A stretch of DNA of 64,000 bases from NCBI GenBank assembly GCA_918026815.1, contig CAKJVC010000021.1, positions 744,001 to 808,000 of the forward strand, given 5' to 3'. This document shows positions 12,208 through 24,025 of the stretch, piece after piece (the stretch's first letter is position 1; every line of letters starts with the position of its first letter). The notes beneath the pieces were generated by a model, which was not told the DNA's origin, made no database searches, and saw nothing but the letters and a program-made list of their open reading frames with translations. The translations under genes and the position numbers were made by a program. Source of the stretch: Chalara sp. BL73. Taxonomy: Eukaryota > Ascomycota > Leotiomycetes > Helotiales.

Positions 12208-12722
12208 TTACAAAACACGGCCTTTAATCCGCACTAAAGAACACTCGCATCTACATCTCGCCCATAATGCCCGACCGCCTCGCCCGCTCGGTACCCGGCG
12301 ACAGGTTCGCTTTCCACAGCAAACTCCGGGTGGTATCCCGAAAGACCGAAGGGCGGCGAGGCCCGGAGGCTGGAGAGCGGTCCGCCGTTCCAAGTGTGTG
12401 GTCCTAAGGACGGGCCTAAACCAGGGGGCCACAGGAGCGTGCTTTGGAAGGATACACAAGGGAAGAAGAACGGTGTAGGCGATGGTGATGCTACTGCCGA
12501 TGGTGGCCATAATTGGGGTGTCCCGGTGTCTGCAAACCCCAACAAACTCCTACCTTGATCCCGCCTTGGACCCTGATAGCCCCGAGGCCCGGTCGCACTA
12601 TAAGCTCGGTCGTTTGAAGCCGCCTGATGCGTCCGAAAATGCATTTCTTGATGGCTGTAGAAGATCTGGATACGGGATTGTGGCGAGGAGACATCGACGT
12701 TCTTCTCTCTGAGTGACGGCAC
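12208..12722. other. GC-rich patch with overlapping ORFs on both strands
   Basis: Base composition rises sharply compared with the AT-richer flanks, and four frames of 75-160 codons overlap: minus 12234-12722 (rich in S, P and G, with GYQGPRRDQ), minus 12208-12510, plus 12137-12478 and plus 12482-12712. None shows a recognisable domain. A short gene, a decayed gene or a non-coding transcript are all possible. On the plus strand two short frames with protein-like composition (starting at ATG 12267, and 12411-12558) are offset by one base, which would fit a frameshifted relic. Confidence 0.25.
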
Positions 12723-13468
12723 CTTTTATTTTTAAAGATAATAGGCTTACCCATTAACTTAGTCACTTGCGAAATAAAGAGGACTAATCGCCCACAGTGA
12801 TTAGTTTCATAAAGCAGCTGGCGCCACTGGTGAAAATGTCAGGCTATACTAAAGTAACTAGAGCAGAGGTAGTAATTAAATTCAAGCTTAATCTCCAGCT
12901 CTCAGTCACAAATACACAATTCTTTAATGTCAACACGAGAAATTATAAGTAATGGGAAAATCTCATCTATTCTGCATGCCTACTTATGCACATTGGCATC
13001 CAAACGCCTTTGCTTACTAGAACATTATGTACCAATATAACAAAAGCCGAAACGCTCCTTATAAAAACCTTTGCCGCCCGAGAAACATTTTGCTTCCCCC
13101 CGCTTTTTCTTAGGCTCAGGCGGCGCCGCCCAGATGAACATAACAAAGGAGATCTATATTATTACAAACAAAGGCACTGGGTATCAAAGGTGTCCAGAAA
13201 ACGAATACAAACAGGGAATTGTGTACAGTTGGTGAAGGTGCGAAGATGCAAAGAAAGTTCTGTGGGTGAAAGACCTAGTGATGCGTGCACTTGCGAGGTT
13301 ACTCTTGCGGGATATCAGCCATTGGACTTTCCACTAGGTTCGTCAACTCCTTTGGAAACGTTCTCTGGTCTGGTTGCGAAACATATTCCCATGCCATTCG
13401 TCCGTACTCGGCTCGACTTTGAGTGTAACCCTTTAAATTCTGGTTGAATAGTTGCAATGGCTCGCGGC

Positions 13469-15478
13469 TCACGGCTCACTTTTTGCTCTCACGAAAGTTG
13501 GCTCCTCCAAGTCCGCATCAGGATCCACAAGGTATGCCAAAGGAGCCCAAACACGCCAATGCAGGACTCCTATATGTGCTATTCTTGTCGCCACATCCTC
13601 GATCTCCTCTTTAACGCCACCGGCCTTGGTTGAGGAGACCGTAGTACTCTTTTGACCAGTTGCGGCCTCGAACATTTGTGGACATGTCAATGGCGTGTAT
13701 GAGTCCACTAGTTTTCGCAGCATGGGGTACAACTGGACAAGGACTTTGCGCTCAGCATCTCGGTATGGGCCGGAGCTAGTGTTGGAAAGATAGGAGGCAA
13801 GCTCGAATTCGACTTGCGGCAGCCGAGTGAGATTTGCGGTTGTAGAGTGGAGGATCTGGAGGGCGAGTGCTGGGGCGAGGATCCTCCACCTGTCGGGGGA
13901 ATTGGAGGATGACAGAATTGCCTGAAGAGAAGAACGAACGTGTGGAGATGTGTCGACAGAAGGCATAGAGAGGCAGAGCGGCGATGGTGCATAGTCTGGC
14001 GTTGAGGCCAAGGATAGCGGTGAAGACCGTGGACTAGGAAATGATGAAGTGACAGCGTCATCTTCTAGATGCGAGAATCTGTGATGATGTCCTGATGCAT
14101 GGATGGAGAGAAAATCGTATGGCGATGGGAGAACGGGGTCTGGAGGAGAAGGAATAGTGTTGTCGGCTGGAGAGGCAGGCCTTGTGGAGGGAGAGGCAAC
14201 GGTCGACGTGACTGGGGTATCATCGCATGCCATACGACGTGCTGCCTGTCTTCTACTGTCTGCTTGCAGTCTACGAAACAATTGCATACAGATCTCCAAT
14301 TTGATCATATCTTCTATATCTGCGTGAAGTTTGTGCAGGCGTTCTGTGTCCCAAATGAAGGTGTCAGGATGAGGCGTATTCGTCGGTTGAAGAATCAGGT
14401 CTACTAATGCCTTCATGAAGTCCCAGAAGTTGTCCTTTGACTGAGCCACGAAAACTATATCCGGTAAACCCCTCGCGTTCCTGAACCATGCATGAGCCTG
14501 CCCAACGTTTACCTTATCCAAAGCAATCTTTCTCATAAAAAATTTCTGCTCAAAGTGGATTGTGTCCTCGATGAGAAGCGGTCTAAGGCATCTAATCTGG
14601 TGATTGGCAACATCCTATGGACATATCAGTAAAGGGACATAGTCTTTCTTGTCTTAGAAACTCACCAGCTTCATCGCTTCCAAAACCCCCAATAAGTTCC
14701 GCATACCTAAGACTAGCTTTGCAACATCGCCTTCTTGGTCGCCCATGCTAATTTGTATGACCATTTCATCTACCCACGTGTCTCTCATAGGTGCGCAGTG
14801 GCACTTCAAAAGCTGAGATAACCATTGAGCTAATTTTGGTAGATCTGCCACCCCTTTACAAAATTGCTGCATAAGTAGATCAACATTAAAAGTCTCTTCT
14901 ACTGATGGGCGATCTCGTTGAGGAACTAGGGTTTCTAATATGCCTCGAATAGCTTTCAAAGTAGCAGGTAGACACCAATCGGCGTTTCCATACTGGTTAT
15001 TAAAATCCTCTCGATTTGTAAGGAAGTGACAAAGCTGTGTCCGCATTAACTCATAAAAGGCATCTTGCTTCTCAGCCTTTATCTTGCCCTTCTCGCCGTC
15101 TAGATTTGGTCTAAAGTGCAGATCTGGATCAAAATTGATATCATGCCGTAATTTGGGATTGTGAACGATTTTATTGACGTCGAGTTCGCTCAGTGTCTTT
15201 TTGGTTACCGGGGGCTCCAAAGCGGCATATTGATCGAATGCTGCAGGCGTTCTTTGTAGCAAATGGTGATTATAGGTCATAGGCGGAGACGACTGCCGGC
15301 ATGTTGCCAATCCAAAATGGCCTTGACCTTCGACATTTTCATCTCCAATTTTCTGACTGCTTTCTTTCACCGCTGCTGGCGCTCTCGATTTGTCTTCATC
15401 GTTGCCCGAAGGAGGGTTGAGATGATTATTCGCCGCTGCGGTGCTGTTGGCACGTTCTTTTCTCATCTCGTGTCTCAT
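13469..15478 (-). CDS. TCP11 family protein (Sok1-like)
   Basis: Two exons, 15478-14666 and 14614-13469; 652 residues. The intron is 51 nt with a GTGAGT donor. The spliced junction reads EAMKL-DVANHQIRCLRPLL, followed by IEDTIHFEQKFF, the best-conserved block of the T-complex protein 11 family (Pfam Tcp11; yeast Sok1). In budding yeast SOK1 was found as a suppressor of cAMP-dependent kinase loss, so a link to PKA signalling is family knowledge. The N-terminal 70 residues and the segment of about 90 residues rich in S and P in exon 2 (PSTRPASPADNT) are low-complexity. Residues around 95-270 are mostly helical. The ATG at 15478 is the first in frame after stops in the leader. The molecular activity is unknown. 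Confidence 0.88.
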
Positions 15479-18400
15479 TATGATAAATTATCTTTGCCTC
15501 CCAGACCAGCTGCGGATTAGATCCCTTTCTTGCCTGTCCTCAAATTCCTTTTCCCTTGGGAGATCGATATTCCTAGGGACCAAGAATGTACCGATAACCT
15601 CGTCGGCGTGGTGCGATGCTGAGACGATGCGAGTGGATCCTTGAATCCATGTTAGTATTTATTTCTAGTGCAAACAGGTATAGGGATCTTGTGCTCGTTT
15701 CAATGATCTCGTGGTTTGGAAGACGGACAACTGCATCTGTGCTACTTGTCTCGAGGCATGTCTCGAAGACTCTGCGGGTAGCGACCCTTAAAAGCACAGC
15801 AACGTTTGTCAAGTAGAAGTGGGCACGCGGAGCTAGACATACCTCTCTATTTTGTGTCTCTTCAAGTTGTTGTCTAATTAATAGTTGGTTTTGTTTATTT
15901 CTACAGCTTGGTGGTACAACAGCCTTTGTGTAGCTTGAATGAGTGTAATGAGACGAATTGTTCGTCGCTCGCGATTGTTCGTGTGATGGCGATGTTGAAG
16001 ACAACAGTGGTAGACAAAGGAATGGCGTTAAGTTGGAGAAAGGAGTTGGAAGGAAGGAGCTGAGTACCGAAAGCAACAGAAGATGTTATTGTTACAAGAT
16101 GAAATTAGTGTTTAGCAAGGTACAGGATGCCAGCGTGATGATCTGATATGCTCAGGATTTTGCAAGGAATGAGAGCCCGCAGTCTGGAAGCAGCGAAGCA
16201 GGGAGAGTAATGACGCCTTGACCTTTTCTGCTTTTCTAAGTATTTATGATAATCCTACGCCCAATACTGTTTTGTATATTCTCGATATTTCAAGACACCG
16301 TATGCCAGGCGTAATATAAATGCATGTGTCGGTGTAGAAAGCTGAGACGGCTTAGACCCTCTTCGGAAGATTAGATGACACCAACGCAATGCCGACGCAG
16401 CTCGGAAGATTTATGGCTTGATTGATCTCGTTACCGTATCCAAAGAGAATTCTAGAAGAATTATTATGGAATGAAGTATCCGCTTGGTGGTCGATACGAG
16501 TGTAATATGGGCTTATAGGAAGGGGCAGAAGTAAGCCGCGCGGATGATTGGTTTACAAAAAATATAAAATAAATTTGATGTCTGAAAAGCCAGGAATTCT
16601 GGATGCGGAATCAAAATTGCTGGGATGGGAGGGGCTTTATACTGTAATAATTCTAGATGCTTCGCCCCCCCTTCCGATCTGTGTCTGAGCACTGTAATTG
16701 GTATGAATTTTTTAGTTTTTTATTTTGAATTTGAGGCGATAGTTGCCCCCCCCTAATTCATCGTTCCTTTTGCCATTGCCCTTAGTCACCTACTATCATG
16801 TAGTCAGCTCACGCCAGTAATCAAAATAATTTCTAGAATCATAAGGAAGGATCTCCCTCATCTTCAACAGTCAGCTAATACGCCGCATCATCCAAAATCC
16901 TCGAAACTACCTTAAATATGAGAAATGCGAAAGCGGAGGTTGGTTACTTTGTATTGAACCGTAAGGGGTTAAATTTCATATGCAAGGCAAAAGCCGGTAC
17001 CTGGACTTTCCCCTACAAGGCCTGAACGAAGCCCCTGGATAATACCTCTTTAGGCATGGCTGGCTTGCTCTGCATAAGTCTGGGATTGATATGAGCAATG
17101 CAAAGCCCATTACCAAATAGGAGGCCGTCTTACCAGGAACAAATGTTCTAAAAACCTCCCAAGCTTCCCAACAGGCGATTCGCTACCAAAGAATCATCCC
17201 TGGTGTGCCAATGCATCTGCTGTTTGCCTCACAATTATCCCAACAAAAAACGGCTTCCTTGCTGCCACTGAACAAACGAGGCTCTCTCTGATTTTCTTCC
17301 CCATACCATGAACCCAACCCAGAGATGATCAGCAAAGTATAAAAAGACTTGGGTTTCCCTTGATGAGCGTGAAGTGACAGCGCTATTCATACTGTATTCT
17401 CGAGATTAGCATTCCCACCTTCCACAAAGGAGTCAGACGCCCTCCCTTCCTTGTTAAACTGCAAGCACCCCAGGATAGCAACTCTCGGGAGCGTTTTACA
17501 GCGGAATGACGAGGAAGACTCGCACCTCTATGTGTCTTATGCGCGTAGGATGCCGATTCACCATCCCTCCCTCATAAAGCTTCTCAACCAGCATAGTCGG
17601 GCGTACAATCAATATCCGCCCCGACCACCAGCCTATTGACACGAGGATCTGTGCTAAAGAAAATATTCCAATCTCTACACACAGCACAGATAGCGTGGGG
17701 ATGGGGGCATGTTTATGAAGGCGTTGGAATCCAGCCATTGCGTGGGATTCATGGAGGTGAAGGATGTGGGATCATAATGGAGTGGGATGCGCAGCCCTGA
17801 AATCTCGCTCGTGTCGCCTGCTTCTGGCACAGTTGAGCAGGATATCCTCGACACCTAAGCGTCGCCTTTCACCCATCCCGTCTGTCAGATTCTCACGTAA
17901 AGTCGCAATGACGGCATTTCCGGACCAAGGATTCACATAATATGCAGTTATCAAACATCTCTACTACTACATATCTGGTCATCGTGCATGACCTTGACGG
18001 CCACCGGCATCTACGGAGGAGGCACCAACTTTATACTCTTTCATTTGCTACGTAGTCGCAGCACTTCCATGCTTAAACGCATATGTTTGACGATAGTATC
18101 ATATCTCGCGGGCCCATCGGATTCAAAAAGTTATCGCCAATCTTAGACATCAATCCCTCCACAAACTCAAGAAGTTAGGATCTCTATTTCCATTGGCTCG
18201 AGTGAATTGTGTAACATCAAATTTGACTGCTCGAGCGAGCCAGAAGTGGTGCAACAAGCGAAAGTTTGCTTTTCAAACTTGGGCCCATGCCGTATCCCTA
18301 AAGTAGGGCGAACGAAGTTTGCGACACCTAAGTGCTCATCTGCGTGATGGGGCTAAATATCACGAGGCGCTTCGAAATTTCCACACATGTCTGTCGATCA

Positions 18401-18704
18401 CAAGCCTCATTTCAAGAGCGCCTATATCAAAAATTGAAATGATCTATAGCAAAACCATGAGCCTTGAAGACACACATCAAGGACGTCAGGGTTCGATCAA
18501 AAAGGTCGATGATCTTTCAGCTCAGACTCACGACTCATGAGTATTGACACTCTCAGGTGCCCGCATCAGATCATCATGCGCCTGATTTGTGCCCTTTCTC
18601 ACCACTCATTCATTGACAAGCCAGCACATACCTTTTGTCTCCATACATGCTGCACGTCAATCAAAAAGCTATATGTGGTGGACGTGGGCGGCCCTTGAGC
18701 ATCT
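15479..18704. other. Intergenic region of about 3.2 kb
   Basis: No supportable gene. A minus-strand frame of 167 codons (15573-16076) lies in the leader of the TCP11-family gene and is probably spurious: it is S/T-rich and has no conserved motif. Short C-runs occur at about 16668 and 16747. The remaining frames are under 85 codons. Confidence 0.5.
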
Positions 18705-19092
18705 TCACTGCATTTTCGCCTCCAGCTTCAGGTTGCTTGGAAGATGATTTTTGTTCCCAGTCGCAAGACGGGCGTACAGCATTAAACCCCTGGCTTCATC
18801 GATCTCCGAACGAATATTGAGCAAGTGTCTCAATTCCGAGCCCAATGCCACTCCTTGAATCGTCTGACTCGCTTCATTGTGTGGCAACACCTCTCGCAAC
18901 TGGGTTGACGGGCATTACTCTTTCTGGAGACTTCTCAATTGGGTCAAATCTTCCAGGGTGACCTGCGTAGGAACGGAACAAGTGGCATTGACCAGGTCAT
19001 CAATATTCTTGAGGCGAAGGTTACCGCCGACAACAGACCTATATGTGACACAAAACAAGCTATCTCCACACATTGGCTGTGCACTACACGCT
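18705..19092 (-). pseudogene. Probable gene relic with an in-frame stop
   Basis: One minus-strand frame from about 19092 to the TGA at 18705-18707 is protein-like throughout (QPMCGDSLF, then NIDDLVNATC, QVTLEDLTQLRSL, SEIDEARGLMLYARLATG) but is interrupted by TAA at 18915-18917. It has no usable start codon: going upstream it runs into a poly-A tract and then a TAG stop. The composition (balanced charged and hydrophobic residues, heptad-like leucines) is unlike the neighbouring random frames. Either it is a decayed gene or it is two exons of a small gene whose intron covers the stop. No family is recognised. Confidence 0.35.
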
Positions 19093-21096
19093 TTTTTTTT
19101 TTCGGAACACTAGCTTTCAAGAACGAGATTCTGACATCCAGATCAATTTGATCGGTGTCATGTTGTAAAGTACCAGTGCACTTTTGCATTCCGAATGCTC
19201 TCCTATATCACAATTTTTGCTCAAGCTTCGTTTCATATTTTGCTTATGTGCTCATCTTTGCATTTTTACCTGACAAGCCAAGATCACAGATGTTGCATGG
19301 TGCTCTTCCTCCATCCACTGTCTTGACATGCTACTGCCGACAAAACGCAGCCTAACGAGCTGGGCTGTTCTACCCGGTGTTCTGCCGAGATTTTGACTGA
19401 CTGTGCGTATAGTGTCAGCTTGCATAGTCCATATGGCTGTGAAGTATCTTGAAGTATACAAGAAGACAGCGGTTGCAGAGTGGGTTTGGCTACAAAGCAC
19501 TCGTAACGACTGCATTCTTTAACCGAACCAAATGCTCCTCCATTTCAACTTGGACAACTCATAGATACCAGAAATACTATAAGTAGACGAAAGGTCAGAA
19601 TTTCAGGGTGGCTCCTTCTTTGTGTAATGTTGCGCTGTCGGTGTGGGTGTATGTATTAACGATAGCGTATCCATGTATTGTAGGGAGGGAGAGAAAAGGG
19701 GGTGTTATGTAGGATCTTGATGTCAAACCATCTCCTCTGTCTTTGCCTCTGTCTTTGCCTCTGTCTCTTTCAGATCTCACTCCTTCCGTTCAAGCATATT
19801 GCTGGTCCAAATTTGGAAGCGACGAAGTTCTCTCCTCCACCTTCGCCCAGTTTCTCTTTTCCAACTTAGCGCTTCCTCTTCCGTTCCCAAATTTCTTTCT
19901 CATCCAAGCCAGCCTTCCCAAACAATTTCATCAATAACACCACCCACCTGAAATCTATTCTATCTTAGCAGATTAAGAGCGCCTAAAGCAATACAATTTC
20001 CGTACTTTGACTCTGTTAACCGCAAATTTACTCATGGTGTATCCATTGCTGGCTGTCTTTCTGTCATTCAACCTAAAGGTCGAGGTTAAAACCCGGGGAG
20101 GAAGAAGAGGCTCGCTACCAGAACGGACCGGGATGGTGCAGCCTGGCGTTCACAGATAAAGTGGCATCGACGGGCTCGACTTTTTTGATATGAATACAAG
20201 CTGATATCACGACGCCCTGCGCTTACGATCCTTCTACGCTGAATATCAGCTAAGTGCTGCAAAATTTTGGTGGCAGCTGGCGCCACTGAAGTATTTTTAA
20301 CTAGAGGCGAAAGGGCTATTGCCTATGCCATTCTACGCCTTTGGCAAACTAAACCAAAAACTGTAGAATAAGCTAAGAGAAGACCTGATCAAGTAATAGG
20401 CGGGGATACTTGATGCTTTCCTGGCCATTTGCTGCTGAGGATAATACCTCTCGCTAGAAGGGCAAGGTTAAGAGAAGATTCGATCAGGCAATAAACTGGC
20501 GAGTTCTAGCCGCAAGAACTCTGTTTCCCTTCTGGACGGGAGATCAAGTCAAAGCGTGTGGAACAAGTCAAGAGAAGGTTCAATCAAGTAATAAAACTAG
20601 TTGCCTTAGTATGTCCAACGCCTATTCAAGTCATCTCTGGCGGTTCCGCATGGATGTTGATAGCGCATTACAATGTTCATTCTTAGCTTCAGCCAGCTAG
20701 GATCTTACACATTCGTTTATTGACTAATAGCACTTGGAACACTGGTTACAGGTGTCTATTGGACGCATTGCAATTGTCATGGCGAACTTTTGAGCATCTG
20801 GAGACTAGTTGACAATGCGAGGTTGATGTTGTGCTGGTGTTTGATTGAATGCTTCTAGAACGGTAGTGTAGAAAGAATGTACAGTCGTATATATCAGAGC
20901 GTGATTTGCGTTCCATCGACTAATGTATTGCTCAACTCATTCGCCGGTGCTGGCCTGACTGGTATCTATTCATCTATATCGTTTATGTGCATCATCTATA
21001 AAGTCTCCATAAAGCCAAACTTTTAGGCTCGTTCTCCGCATCTTTTATCTAATCCTCAACACCGACTCCAGCCAGTCTCCGTTCTTTGGCGGGCTT
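19093..21096. other. Intergenic region of about 2 kb
   Basis: No supportable gene. It holds two and a half copies of a CTGTCTTTGCCT unit near 19735-19770 and the degenerate 30-bp repeats listed separately. Confidence 0.5.
20370..20600 (+). repeat. Three degenerate copies of a ~28-bp motif, spaced about 95-100 bp
   Basis: The core AAGAGAAG begins at 20375, 20470 and 20570. Each is followed by a variable 4-5 bases, then GATCA or AATCA and a RGYAATA end (for example GATCAAGTAATA, GATCAGGCAATA, AATCAAGTAATA). The spacing is nearly regular, but the sequence between copies is not obviously related. Confidence 0.6.
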
Positions 21097-22002
21097 CTAT
21101 TGGGTCTTCGAGTCAAAAATGAACGCCTTCAGTTCCTCGTATGCCTTGTCCAGCTCATCATTATAAATGATAACATCATGCACGCCTTCCGTCTTTGCAT
21201 AATCGAGCTCCTTCTCCGCCTGCGCTAATCGCTTCTCAATCGACTTCTCATCTTCGGTGCCTCTGCCGCGGAGGCGCTCTTCAAGAACTTGGAAGGGTGA
21301 CTTGGTGCGTGTGCGGGGTGGCGAGATGAATATATAGCGTGCGGAGAGGGGGGATTGCTTTATTTGCTTCACGCCCTGTTCTGTAGTTAGCGCTGCCCTT
21401 ACTTCTAGCGGCATGGTGACGCATTTGACAGGATGGCACATTGAAAGACGCAAAGTAAAGCAATAGGGCAAAACAAACCTCCATCTCGATATCCAGCACC
21501 ACCACCTTGCCCCCCTTCTCCAGATCATCAATGGTCTTCTTGCTCGTCCCGTACCTGTTTCCCCCGAACTGCGCATGCTCCACAAACTTCCCCTCCTCAA
21601 TCATCTTTTCGAATTCCTCCATCGTGATATAATAATAGTCAACATCGCGCGTTTCGCCGGGCCTTGGCTGGCGGGTGGTGTTGGAGATGGTGGTTGCGAA
21701 TGTTTGGGGGAATTCCGCAAGCAGCTTCTTGTAGAGCGTCCCTTTGCCGACACCCGAGGGCCCGGAGATTACTATAGGGCGGGCATCTGGGGGTGAGATG
21801 TGCTGTGCTGGCGGAGGGTTAGAAATTGCGTATCTAGATGTCCTTGCGGGTTCGTCTTTGGGAGTTTGCAGAAAGGGCAAGGGAATGCTGACGTACTGGG
21901 GGCCATTTTGTGCTTGAAATGTTTGCGATGAGGTTTCGGGATCGGTGATATACGTGGGAGGACTCGAGGAGTGGTATTGAACAAGCGGGAGAGGAGGGAC
22001 AT
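21097..22002 (-). CDS. guk1: Guanylate kinase, with possible mitochondrial-type N-terminal extension
   Basis: Model: exons 22002-21897, 21786-21479 and 21375-21097. The P-loop GPSGVGKGT, the GMP-binding TTRQPRPGE and [12 protein letters not shown] segments and the C-terminal [16 protein letters not shown] identify guanylate kinase (GMP + ATP to GDP + ADP). Intron 2 (GTTTGT donor) joins DIEME to GVKQIK. The start is ambiguous. ATG 21906 gives MAP, then a 110-nt intron with a GTACGT donor and a CTAAC branch site, joining to NARPIVISG. The same frame extends upstream to ATG 22002, adding about 32 residues with many R, K and H, several S/T and no D or E, which is presequence-like. An unspliced start at 21880 is also open. 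The enzyme identity is certain; the N-terminus is not. Confidence 0.9.
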
Positions 22003-22450
22003 GTGTTTGTTGATGGTGGCAAGTTAATCGATAGCTAGCCTAGTGGAAGTTGGGGATGGTGGGGAACGGCATCGCTTGTTCAGGGGTTTGGTGGTGTTGG
22101 CTCAGGGGCTAGAAGTATCACAAACATTAGGATATCAAGACATAACCTGAAAATGTTAATAGAAGATTATGAAATGATGCCTGGTTATCTGAGATGTAAC
22201 ATTCCTTGAAAATCTATGGAAATTGAGACAATGCTCGAGGCCTAGTACTTCAACCCGGCCTTAGGTTTTGCTCAATATCACATTCAATTATTGACTGTTG
22301 GTAGTATTTTTGGTTCGTAATTCTAAGTACATAAATTCGTGGCCTTCTACTCGCCCCTATCTCCAATAATATTATGCTATCATATCCAATACGCCATAGA
22401 CTGCTTGTGTGAGTCTTGTGTCTTGTAACCAAAACCCTAAGTCCTTCCTT

Positions 22451-24025
22451 TTACCCAGAGACCTCCTGACCCCTCCCTCGTTCCCGTTCATGATCTTCAA
22501 TATCTGCACCAGCAAGCATACTCATCTCCTCCTCCTGAAACCCACCTCTCACCATCTCCTCATCCACTTCTCTGCCTGGCCCCTCACCTTGCTGCTTCTT
22601 AACAGCCACAAATATCGCACTTCCCAGAATCAGTCCACTTCCTCCCAAACTCCACCATCCCGGGCTTTGCCCAAATACGACTTTATCCAGCCCCAGTGCA
22701 AAAAGCATTTGCGTGTATATCATATTCGTCGCCCTGGCTCCATTTCTTTTACCTCCCGCCGCTAGACCCGTGGTCAAAGTGAACTGCGCGAAGAAACCGC
22801 AGACACCAAGAAAAATTAACATGCTCCATTGTCGTAGAGATGAGGGCAGAGCAAACCCGACGTCAGAGATGTGGAGAGGTCGGGAGATGGAGAGGGCGAC
22901 TGTTGAGACTATCGTGCACCATGCTGCGAAGTAATTGACGCTGATGAGTGGATGTGCGCGGGTTCCTATCCAACGGATACTAGTGTAGGCTCCGGCAGTA
23001 CCTAGTACGCCGAGCATGGCCACCCCAACAGCGGAGAGGCGTTGCGCAGAGGTAGGAGTAGGGAAATCAGCGCCAATGCCCGCAGAGGTTGTGTTGGAGA
23101 CGGAGTAGTCATTTGTAGGCGATGGAGATGAAAAGAAACTGGTTGGTCGGGCAATAAGCACGACTCCTAGGAGGGAAACGGCTGATGCATATTGTGCTGA
23201 GCGAGAGAAAGGCTCTTTCAGGAAGATGTAACAGCCATAGCTCGCTACCGATGGTGCGAGAAAGGTAATGACCACGGCGTCGGCCACTGGTAGGTATTGT
23301 AATGAGTAGCTATAGAAGACATGAAGTCAGCAAATGATGAGAGCTTCAACTTGTAACCATACTAGAATACAATCAAGTTCTTTCATGAGGCGGAGCCAAA
23401 AAAAAAATAATCTGGTTGGTTTGACTTTTGGCCCGAGGAATACTCACTACATTCCAAAGATGCCAAAGAAACCGGTGAGGCCTCGAGCAACAAGTAACCA
23501 TCTGACTTCCTTAATCCCAAGAGGGAAACCGGGCACATTCTTATACCATAAAATTAGACAGCAGAACAACAGTGTGAGCGGCATTCTAGCAAACAACACC
23601 TGAAAAGGATGCATCCCCTCTCCCTCTCCCTCTAGTAGTCTGGTCGTGACGTTCATCAAAGCACCAAACATTTGAGATATTGTAACTAAGAAAAGTCCCA
23701 GATTGCTATACCAAAATCTCTTGATCGGTGTCTTCCATGTCCTCGGTTCTAAATCTATTACCTCCGGAGTTGGTGAGACTCCTCTGGACTGTCGGCCATA
23801 GGATGATATTGTGCTGATGGATAGCCTTCGGAAAGACTCTGGATCCAAAAGTGATACGTCCACATCCTTGGCTGGCGGAGATGGGGAAAGATATTTTCTA
23901 GCTGTGCCATTTATGGCAACATCGAAATTGCTTGGGATATTTTGCAAAGATTCTAGGAGATCGTGGTCCTCATCGAAAGCTGGGCGTGTTCTGGTTGTTT
24001 GAGGGGTTCGAGTATACTCAGACAT
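22451..24025 (-). CDS. EamA/DMT-family membrane transporter
   Basis: Exons 24025-23448 and 23309-22451; 478 residues. A soluble N-terminus of about 110 residues is followed by roughly ten hydrophobic segments in two EamA-type halves. The first half runs from LGLFLVTISQMFGALMNVTT through YSLQYLPVADAVVITFLAP, and the second from GVAMLGVLGTAGAYTSIRW to LILGSAIFVAV. The split across the intron restores the conserved YSLQYLPVADAVVITFLAPS helix. This architecture matches fungal DUF6/SLC35G-like drug/metabolite transporters. The substrate cannot be told from sequence. The C-terminal tail is acidic and basic mixed (EEEMSMLAGADIEDHERERG) and probably cytosolic. Confidence 0.88.

Larger units (their letters stand above)
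10375..13468. other. Intergenic region of about 3.1 kb
   Basis: No gene can be supported with confidence. The first few hundred bases are the kinase 3' flank, and the last few hundred are the 3' flank of the TCP11-family gene on the minus strand. A 153-codon plus frame at 12986-13447 has no recognisable composition and lies in that flank. The GC-rich patch is listed separately. Confidence 0.5.

Noticed and set aside
12986..13447. 153-codon plus-strand frame
   Set aside because: It has no recognisable composition or motif and lies in the 3' flank of the TCP11-family gene; no splice or start context supports it.
15573..16076. 167-codon minus-strand frame upstream of the TCP11-family gene
   Set aside because: It is out of frame with the gene, S/T-rich and without conserved blocks; it is more likely the transcribed leader or promoter.
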